Assembly (NCBI GenBank): GCA_038745625.1
Contig: JBCDLG010000070.1
Location: forward strand, 1 to 15,984
Origin: Parvularcula sp038745625
Lineage (GTDB): Bacteria; Pseudomonadota; Alphaproteobacteria; Caulobacterales; Parvularculaceae
Direction of reading: 5' to 3'
Length of the DNA stretch: 15,984 nucleotides
Shown here: positions 1 through 5,685 of the stretch, in pieces
Layout: every line of letters begins with the position of its first letter
Numbering within the stretch: position 1 is the first letter of the stretch
Position numbers and translations under genes: made by a program
Notes under the pieces: model-generated
Told to the model about the DNA's origin: nothing
The model's input: the letters and a program-made list of their open reading frames with translations, nothing else
Database searches by the model: none

Positions 1-368
1 ACCACACCATGCATGCTGAGTGGGGCGAGGTGTCAGCGGATGCGGCATCTGCCGTCAATCAGGCGCGGCAAAACGGCGGGCGGATCATCGCTGTGGGGAC
101 GACATCGCTCCGGCTGCTCGAAAGCGCTTGGGATGGCGAAGGCATTGCCCCCTTTTCCGGCAACACCTCGATCTTCTTAAAGCCCGGGGATCCTTTTCCG
201 TCCGCCGACCTTCTGATGACCAATTTTCACCTGCCGAAGTCGACGCTGTTCATGCTCGTCTGCGGCTTTGCTGGCACCGAGCGCATGAAAGCGGCCTATG
301 CCCACGCGATCGCCGAGCGCTACAGGTTTTACTCCTACGGCGATGCTTGCCTGCTTGAGCGGCAGTGA
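1..368 (+). CDS. queA: S-adenosylmethionine:tRNA ribosyltransferase-isomerase QueA, C-terminal part (5' end outside window)
   Basis: QueA transfers and isomerises the ribosyl part of SAM onto 7-aminomethyl-7-deazaguanine in tRNA, giving epoxyqueuosine, the penultimate step of queuosine synthesis; it acts in the cytoplasm. The frame is open from base 3, so the gene enters from the left and only about the last 120 codons are seen. Family signatures are clear: an HTMHAEW stretch at the very start, then AVGTTSLRLLES, then a TNFHLPKSTLFMLV segment and a C-terminal RYRFYSYGDACLL. It ends at TGA 366-368, and a serine hydrolase gene converges on it 30 nt downstream. The next queuosine gene, tgt, lies about 2.5 kb further along the same strand. 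Identity is essentially certain; only the start is missing. Confidence 0.96.
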   Translation, partial: HTMHAEWGEVSADAASAVNQARQNGGRIIAVGTTSLRLLESAWDGEGIAPFSGNTSIFLKPGDPFPSADLLMTNFHLPKSTLFMLVCGFAGTERMKAAYAHAIAERYRFYSYGDACLLERQ

Positions 369-398
369 GGCCGCCGCCCGAGCTTCGTTACGCACACC

Positions 399-1604
399 CT
401 AGGCGCCTGCCTCGGCATCAATCGCTGCCTGCACGGCGTCTTGGAACGCTTCCCGTGCATCGCGTTCGCCATCCTTGTCGCCGAGGGCTGACGACCAGGA
501 GCTGTTGTTGGCGATCACCAGGTTGCGGGCGGGGTCGATGAAGATCGTCTGCCCAAAGATACCCCGCGCGCCAAAGGCGCCGTCCTCATAGGTCCACCAT
601 TGGTAGCCGTATCCCCACGGATCAAAACCGATACCGACCTGCCGGGTCGTTGCGTCATCAAGCCAACCGTCCGGCAGGATCGGCTCGCCATTGATGACGC
701 CGCCATCGAGAATGAACTGACCAAACCTGGCGAAGTCCCGGGTGGTTGCTTGGATGCAGCAGCCGCTGATCTCAACGTCGTCTTCGCCGATCAGCCAGCT
801 GGCCTTCGCTTCCATGCCGTAGGGCTGCCAGATCTTTTCAGTGAGATAGTCCGCAAGCGTCATGCCCGTTGCTTCGCTGACGAGAATGCCGATCAGATTG
901 GTCTCACCGGTGGAGTAGTTCCAAACCGTTCCTGGCTCATGCGCACGTCCCAGCTTTTGCATATAGCTGACGACGATAGGCAGATCGTCGTCGGGGATGT
1001 GGTTGCCGAACTGGGCCACATCCGAGTTCGGGTCGTAATAATCCTCGTTCCAATCAACACCTGACGTCATGGTGAGAAGCTGGCGGACCGTGACACCTTC
1101 ATAGGCAGAGCCTTTCAGCCCTTCGATGTAATCTGTGACCGGTGCATCAAGGCTCTCAATATACCCGTCCTTGATCGCGGTACCGACAAGGGTGGAGGTG
1201 AAGGACTTAGCGACGGAGAAACTCGTCCACCGCTCATCGGGCTCAAAGCTCAAGCCGTAACGCTCGGCACGGACCTTGCCGTTTTGGAGCACAACGACGG
1301 AGACGGCGCGCCCTGCATCAAAATAGGTGTCGAGCACCGCGTCGATATCCAGCGCCTCGCCATCCGGCAGGTCGTAAACGGACGACCCCGCTTCAATCTC
1401 CCGCGCCTCGACCAGGAAAGGCACGCGGTCCATCATCCGAAACGCTGTGTCGCGCTGGTTCTGAGACCAGAAGAGCACATCCGTGCCCGACGGCGGATCG
1501 GACAGCAGTGATCGCCAGTCTGAACCGATCCCCATCCAGATGACGGCGAGCAGGGCGACAAAGCCGCCTGCGCCCATTGCGGTGTATTTTTGCCAAGAGC
1601 TCAC
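399..1604 (-). CDS. Membrane-anchored serine hydrolase of the beta-lactamase (PF00144) family
   Basis: This 401-residue protein has the penicillin-binding/class C beta-lactamase-like esterase fold. The catalytic SxxK motif is S130-V-A-K133, in a TSFSVAKSFTS context, and the second motif is Y230 in NYSTGETN. The third motif is not KTG but GIFGQ near the C-terminus, as in many esterase and 6-aminohexanoate-dimer-hydrolase-like members. An N-terminal hydrophobic segment (residues about 9-26) without a clear cleavage site suggests a membrane anchor with the enzyme in the periplasm. GTG at 1602-1604 is chosen as start because GGGAGGG lies just upstream at normal spacing; upstream in-frame residues look non-coding. 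The substrate cannot be read from the sequence: esterase, amidase or peptidase are all possible. It stands alone on the minus strand, converging on queA. Confidence 0.88.
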   Translation of the reverse strand: MSSWQKYTAMGAGGFVALLAVIWMGIGSDWRSLLSDPPSGTDVLFWSQNQRDTAFRMMDRVPFLVEAREIEAGSSVYDLPDGEALDIDAVLDTYFDAGRAVSVVVLQNGKVRAERYGLSFEPDERWTSFSVAKSFTSTLVGTAIKDGYIESLDAPVTDYIEGLKGSAYEGVTVRQLLTMTSGVDWNEDYYDPNSDVAQFGNHIPDDDLPIVVSYMQKLGRAHEPGTVWNYSTGETNLIGILVSEATGMTLADYLTEKIWQPYGMEAKASWLIGEDDVEISGCCIQATTRDFARFGQFILDGGVINGEPILPDGWLDDATTRQVGIGFDPWGYGYQWWTYEDGAFGARGIFGQTIFIDPARNLVIANNSSWSSALGDKDGERDAREAFQDAVQAAIDAEAGA

Positions 1605-1830
1605 GTGTTCCCTCCCATGGTCTCGTTTTTGCCATCGTGGCGTGCCATTGCCCCGGGCACAATGCGGTTGCACGACGAAACGCAGGGGGGATGGACGCTT
1701 TCCCGATTTCGGCGCCGCCTGACGAACGCCTGGCGTTTCGCTTCAAACGGGTATCAATGAGCGATGCACAATCGCGGGCTTGCGTCGGAGCACCAAGCGC
1801 CACGAAGGTCCGTGACCGGCCGATCAATGG

Positions 1831-2664
1831 CTAAGCACTCGCCGTGACACCGAACGTCGTCTCGTCTTTCGGATCCGTACCAAATCCATCGGTGAACTGG
1901 ATATTTGAAAATCCAGCCTGCTGAAGTTCCTTGGCGATCTCGTCTCGTGAGAAGAACTTCAGCCAGTTGTAGACATCCCATGTCCGATTCTTCTCGATAA
2001 TGGTGAAGCGATCGAGAGACACTCCGTCATCCTCGTATCGGAAGGTGTTCTTGAATGCGAAATAGTCGCTGCTGGACCAAAATCCATCCATCAGGTTACG
2101 CTCAAATTGAACGCCGTCGACAACCTGCTCAAAGGCTTCGGTTGAGAAGACATCCAATATGAATGTCCCACCCGGCCTAAGCGCTCGGCAAATTTTGCCC
2201 AACAGCGATCGACGTTGATCCGGCGATAGCGGACAAAGGTCGCAGTAGATGAGCGTGACGAGATCCATATCCTCGGGGAGTGGGTCCTCTAGGTAGTTGG
2301 CGAGCTGATAGGTGGATGAGCCCCGGTTTGATGGGGCGTGTTTTCGTGCGTAAGCGATCGAATTGGGCGAGAAGTCCAAACCGTAAACGGTTGCGCCGTG
2401 GCTCGCAAATCTGTTCGCATACAACCCCGGCCCGCAGCCAAGGTCGCATACTGATTGGCCCTCCAGTCCGAACGTTTGATCGATCCAAGCAACAACCCGA
2501 TCAATGGCCTCGATGGGGCGCGAGGCGAGCGCCGTCCCTTGGCTCAGATGGATTTCAAGCATCATCTCGGACAAGTGGGGATCTGTCCAAAGCGTTTGTG
2601 CGCTATAGACAGAAAACACCGGTGGGCGTGTCGAGAGTTGTTCCAAATCAGTATACGTTGTCAT
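1831..2664 (-). CDS. Class I SAM-dependent methyltransferase, substrate unknown
   Basis: The protein is 277 residues long. Motif I is DLGCGPG (residues 74-80), followed by the acidic ribose-binding D97 in VYGLDFSPNS and a motif-IV-like LVTLIYCDLCPLSP segment; ALRPGGTFILDVFS is the usual post-I strand region. Around the core, an N-terminal WTDPH(L)SEMMLEIHL segment and a C-terminal segment, YNWLKFFSRDEI then ELQQAGF, match a subfamily I know mainly from Firmicutes (from memory). Start ATG 2662-2664 begins MTTYTDLEQL; no convincing Shine-Dalgarno sequence precedes it, so start confidence is moderate. G+C looks lower than in neighbours: two sampled 60-nt lines give 47% and 57%. It sits between queA and tgt on the opposite strand and diverges from tgt. 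The substrate is unknown and a queuosine role is not implied. Confidence 0.85.
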   Translation of the reverse strand: MTTYTDLEQLSTRPPVFSVYSAQTLWTDPHLSEMMLEIHLSQGTALASRPIEAIDRVVAWIDQTFGLEGQSVCDLGCGPGLYANRFASHGATVYGLDFSPNSIAYARKHAPSNRGSSTYQLANYLEDPLPEDMDLVTLIYCDLCPLSPDQRRSLLGKICRALRPGGTFILDVFSTEAFEQVVDGVQFERNLMDGFWSSSDYFAFKNTFRYEDDGVSLDRFTIIEKNRTWDVYNWLKFFSRDEIAKELQQAGFSNIQFTDGFGTDPKDETTFGVTASA

Positions 2665-2914
2665 GAGATATGGGCCATGTTGGGTCGGCTTAGGCGTTGC
2701 GTGATCGTGGGTTGACCCTATACCGGAATGGGTGAACTGCCTAAGGTCTTCGCACGGCAAATTTCGTAGACGTCCGCGCGAAGGTCACTCCCCTGGCGAA
2801 TGAGCGGTGTCGAGCAGGGCGGAGCGGTTTGTTTGACGGCGCAAAAGCTGGGTTTGCGTTTGCTGCGTGGTTGATGCACTGGCGTCGCTTTGTTCTCCGT
2901 GGCAGAGACGCGCA

Positions 2915-4036
2915 ATGACCACGCCGTTCTCCTTCTCTCTGCATAAGACCGACCATGGCGCGCGCCTCGGCGCCATCACCACCTCACGCGGTGTGATCCG
3001 TACGCCTGCCTTTATGCCCGTGGGCACAGCGGGGACCGTGAAGGCGGTCCAAATGCGCGATGTCGAGGCGACCGGCGCTGACATCATCCTCGGCAACACC
3101 TACCATCTGATGCTGCGGCCAACAGCCGAGCGGGTCGCGCGGCTCGGCGGACTTCACAAGTTCGGCGGCTGGAGCAAGCCGATCCTCACCGATAGCGGCG
3201 GCTATCAGGTGATGTCCCTCAGTGCCCGGCGGAAAATGACCGAGAAGGGGGTCGAGTTCCAAAGCCATATTGACGGCTCCCGCCATATGCTGACCCCGGA
3301 GCGTTCGGTGGAGATCCAATGCCTCCTCGGCTCGGACATTCAGATGCAGCTCGATGAATGCCCGCCTTATCCGATTGATCCGGAGAAAAGTCTTGAGAGC
3401 CTTGAGATGTCCGTCCGCTGGGCAAAACGCTCTAAGGCTGCCTTCCAAGACCTCGCCGGGCCGCATCAGGCACTCTACGGCATCGTGCAAGGCTCGGTGT
3501 TTAAAGACCAGCGGCAGCGCTCGGCGGATGCGCTTCAAGAGATCGATTTTCCCGGCTACTCGGTTGGCGGCCTCGCGGTCGGTGAGGGGCGCGATGAGAT
3601 GTTCCGGGTGCTGGATTTCACCACACCGATGCTTCCCGACGGCAAGCCGCGATACCTGATGGGCGTGGGAAAACCGCTCGATCTCGTCGGCGGGGTGGAG
3701 CGCGGGATCGACATGTTTGACTGCGTCCTACCCACAAGGTCAGGCCGCCATGGCCAAGCCTGGACCTGGGATGGTCCGATCAATCTGAAGAACGCACGTT
3801 TTGTCGATGATGAAACGCCGCTCGACGCAGGCAGTGCGTGCCCAGCGAGCCGAGACTATTCCAAGGCCTATCTCAACCATCTTTTCAAAGCGGGGGAGTA
3901 TCTCGGGCCGATGCTCCTCTCCTGGCACAATTTGCATTTCTACCAGGAGCTGATGGCCGCCATGCGCGAAGCGATCGGCGAGGGACGGTTTGCTCAGTTC
4001 GCCGAGGACTTCCGCAAACAGCATCAGGAGCGTTGA
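2915..4036 (+). CDS. tgt: Queuine/preQ1 tRNA-guanine transglycosylase Tgt
   Basis: Tgt exchanges G34 of Asp, Asn, His and Tyr tRNAs for preQ1, the base later modified by QueA. The 373-residue length is normal. The active-site LTDSGGYQ (D93) and DCVLPTRSGRHG (nucleophile D269) are intact, as are VGGLAVGE and MGVGKP. The zinc site is not: where the family has CxCxxC, this protein has S307-A-C309-P-A-S312, keeping one Cys and the distal H338 of WHNLHFY. ATG 2915 is taken as start because MTTPFSFSLHKTDHGARLG begins where family members do; a weak GAGA precedes it, and a GTG 48 nt upstream is less likely. It diverges from the methyltransferase across a 250-nt gap. MipA converges on it, with 13 nt between the two stop codons. 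Confidence 0.97.
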   Translation: MTTPFSFSLHKTDHGARLGAITTSRGVIRTPAFMPVGTAGTVKAVQMRDVEATGADIILGNTYHLMLRPTAERVARLGGLHKFGGWSKPILTDSGGYQVMSLSARRKMTEKGVEFQSHIDGSRHMLTPERSVEIQCLLGSDIQMQLDECPPYPIDPEKSLESLEMSVRWAKRSKAAFQDLAGPHQALYGIVQGSVFKDQRQRSADALQEIDFPGYSVGGLAVGEGRDEMFRVLDFTTPMLPDGKPRYLMGVGKPLDLVGGVERGIDMFDCVLPTRSGRHGQAWTWDGPINLKNARFVDDETPLDAGSACPASRDYSKAYLNHLFKAGEYLGPMLLSWHNLHFYQELMAAMREAIGEGRFAQFAEDFRKQHQER

Positions 4037-4049
4037 GCCAACCCCCCGG

Positions 4050-4883
4050 TTAAAACCGGTAGCTGTAAAAAACGCCTGCCGTTGCTTGATCGCGCGCGCC
4101 GCGTTCCACCACGAGCGAGCTGTCGGCAACGTCACCTTGCAGCTCATCATAGCTGGCGAAGAAGACGATGGAGGTTTTCTTCGTCAAAGGGCGAATGACG
4201 GACACGTCAAATCCGTAAGCGTTGATACCGCCGTCGGCTTCAAAAACACTGAGGCCTGATGCCGCCGAATCATCTGCATCAATACTAAAAAACGTATCAT
4301 TGAAGTCGTCGCCAGCATAGCTGAGGCTTGGTCCAAAGGAGAAGATGAGGGGCTTGCCGCGCCAAATGACAAGATCTCTGTACTGGATGCTGAAATCACC
4401 CAGGATGGCTTCATGGCCGCCAGCGCCTTTGCGGAGCTCAGCCGTCGTCGTCACTTTGCCGAGCGTGTAGGAGACAAAGCCGCCATATTCGAAGGACGGA
4501 TCGATCTCATCAAGGCCATCGAGATCGTTAGTGTCGGGTCCTGCCAAAGCGAAGGGGTTCGAGCCGTCATCGCCGCGCCCGAAACCGATCCGTGCGACCG
4601 GCCCGGCTTTCCATCCATTGCGATCAATGGCTGTGTACTGAATACCTTGCACGCCGGCGGTGAATTTGTTGCCGTAGCGGACCTCAATGTTGGGCAAGAC
4701 CGAGAGCTGATAGGAGTCATCGCCCAGATAGGCGGGCGAGTAGATCGTGCCAAAGCCTGCACTGACTGACCAACCATCAGGTGAGGGCCGCTGCGCCAGG
4801 GCGCTTGATCCCGCGATGAGGGTCAGCCCCGTGCTAGCGGCGGCGAGGCACGCCACAGTTTTGCTGCCGATGTGCGTCATCAT
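4050..4883 (-). CDS. MipA/OmpV family outer-membrane protein
   Basis: A 277-residue beta-barrel protein. Residues 1-30 form a signal peptide ending SSALA before QRPSPDGW. The mature part begins with the family's typical YSPAYLGDDSYQLSVLPNIEVRYG stretch (seen here as GTIYSPAYLGDD then LPNIEVRYG) and ends with YSYRF, the terminal aromatic that the BAM machinery recognises. MipA of E. coli is a scaffold for murein synthases; OmpV-type members are porin-like or stress-linked, so the exact role is open. Two adjacent ATGs at 4883 and 4880 follow an AGGTAAG; the second has the better spacing, the first is reported here. It converges on tgt, and its upstream side faces a long gap. Confidence 0.88.
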   Translation of the reverse strand: MMTHIGSKTVACLAAASTGLTLIAGSSALAQRPSPDGWSVSAGFGTIYSPAYLGDDSYQLSVLPNIEVRYGNKFTAGVQGIQYTAIDRNGWKAGPVARIGFGRGDDGSNPFALAGPDTNDLDGLDEIDPSFEYGGFVSYTLGKVTTTAELRKGAGGHEAILGDFSIQYRDLVIWRGKPLIFSFGPSLSYAGDDFNDTFFSIDADDSAASGLSVFEADGGINAYGFDVSVIRPLTKKTSIVFFASYDELQGDVADSSLVVERGARDQATAGVFYSYRF

Positions 4884-5346
4884 CTTACCTGTTCTCTCCA
4901 ATACGGGGGGCCCACCCACGGGTACCTAGCGCAACTTTGACAACAAAACCGCCCGTCCCAAGTGGAAAATCGGCAATTGCCGTGCCTTTCGCCCGTTTAT
5001 CGGGCGTTGTCAGACGGTTTGCAGGTCATTCGACGGCCCCACGATGTTCGGGCTTGTGTCAGTCTGCCTGCTATGCAGTCGCCAACGCGAGAGTCGGCGT
5101 TACGCGTTGGGCAGCTTGTCGGGGTCACCGTACGCTCGTGAGCCAAGGGCTTGGTAAGATCGGCCACGGATGCCTCAGACGATACGTCGAGAGAACACAT
5201 CTAGCTGAGCGCCGCCAACGAGAATCGGTCGTTTTGCGACATTTTGGCTCCCGAGATGCGGCCAAGCAGTTTTATCCGACAGGTAAAGTCAACATTCATC
5301 CCATGGCGCTACCTGCGTAGCGGGTGAGTAGTTCTTGAGGGCGACC
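4884..5346. other. 463-nt gap without a convincing gene
   Basis: This stretch separates the divergent MipA and small-protein/chemoreceptor genes. Open frames in it are short, begin at non-ATG codons or lack a ribosome site, and have unnatural composition. Visible structure is a perfect 12-bp palindrome CGGCAATTGCCG at 4971-4982 and a consensus-like TTGACA at 4937-4942 with no matching -10 box. The ribosome site of the small protein, GAGGG, is at 5337-5341. Promoters for both flanking genes must lie here, but none can be called with confidence. Confidence 0.5.
4971..4982. promoter_or_regulatory. 12-bp perfect palindrome, possible operator
   Basis: CGGCAATTGCCG reads the same on both strands and lies about 90 bp upstream of the MipA start and 365 bp upstream of the small-protein start. 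Its position in a divergent gene-poor region fits a dimeric regulator site, but a 12-mer palindrome of this kind can occur by chance and no matching regulator gene is nearby. Confidence 0.2.
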
Positions 5347-5685
5347 ATGAGGGACCGCGCGGTAACCATCGCGTGTTGGTTGGGGCTGACGGCGTCGCTT
5401 CTAGCGGTACCTGTCCTTCCGCTAACAGAACTGGAGGGCGAGCAGTTCATTGCTGTTGTGTTCCCCCCTTGGATCAATGAGGACGTTCGGACGACAACCC
5501 TGGTCGACGCCGATGTCGTCCTCACGGGTCGGCCCAGTGCCTTGGTCCTCACCGGCTTTGTTTCTTCATCCTGGAACAGCGCGCCCGAACTACGCCAACG
5601 CGGGGCATTGCTTGTGCTGTCAAGCACTGCTCTCGGCCTTTGTGGTCCCTCTACTGAAGAAAATAGAGAGTCGATAAATGACTGA
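5347..5685 (+). CDS. Small membrane-anchored protein of unknown function, coupled to the chemoreceptor
   Basis: A 112-residue protein. Residues about 5-26 (from AVTIACWLGLTASLLAV on) form one hydrophobic helix, after which a compact domain carries VVFPPW (37-42), an LVDADVVLTG strand, ALVLTGF, and a C-terminal LRQRGALLVLSSTALGLCG. I do not recognise a named family; similar short proteins with an FPPW motif and a terminal small-residue/Cys segment seem familiar from alphaproteobacteria, from memory only. ATG 5347 is preceded by GAGGG at 5-nt spacing; an upstream in-frame TTG at 5335 is less likely. Its stop (TGA 5683-5685) lies inside the chemoreceptor gene, so the two overlap by 8 nt and are probably translationally coupled. 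The topology suggests an inner-membrane anchor with the domain in the periplasm, so it could serve the receptor as an accessory or ligand-handling subunit (inference). Confidence 0.72.
   Translation: MRDRAVTIACWLGLTASLLAVPVLPLTELEGEQFIAVVFPPWINEDVRTTTLVDADVVLTGRPSALVLTGFVSSSWNSAPELRQRGALLVLSSTALGLCGPSTEENRESIND

Noticed and set aside
600..1064. 154-codon forward frame opposite the serine hydrolase
   Set aside because: No family features; the reverse strand encodes a complete catalytic SxxK/Y hydrolase.
1725..1737. AACGCCTGGCGTT palindrome upstream of the serine hydrolase
   Set aside because: One-base centre, GC-rich and about 120 bp from the start; plausible by chance and without other promoter signals.
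4046..4059. CCGGTTAAAACCGG hairpin between tgt and MipA as a bidirectional terminator
   Set aside because: The stem is at most 5-6 bp, includes the MipA stop codon, and has no T-run on either strand.
4937..4942. Perfect TTGACA as a -35 box
   Set aside because: No acceptable -10 sequence at 15-19 bp downstream.
4937..5320. 127-codon forward open frame in the gap upstream of the sensory module
   Set aside because: Non-ATG start, no ribosome site, and a Cys/Arg/Gly-scattered composition without domain-like order.
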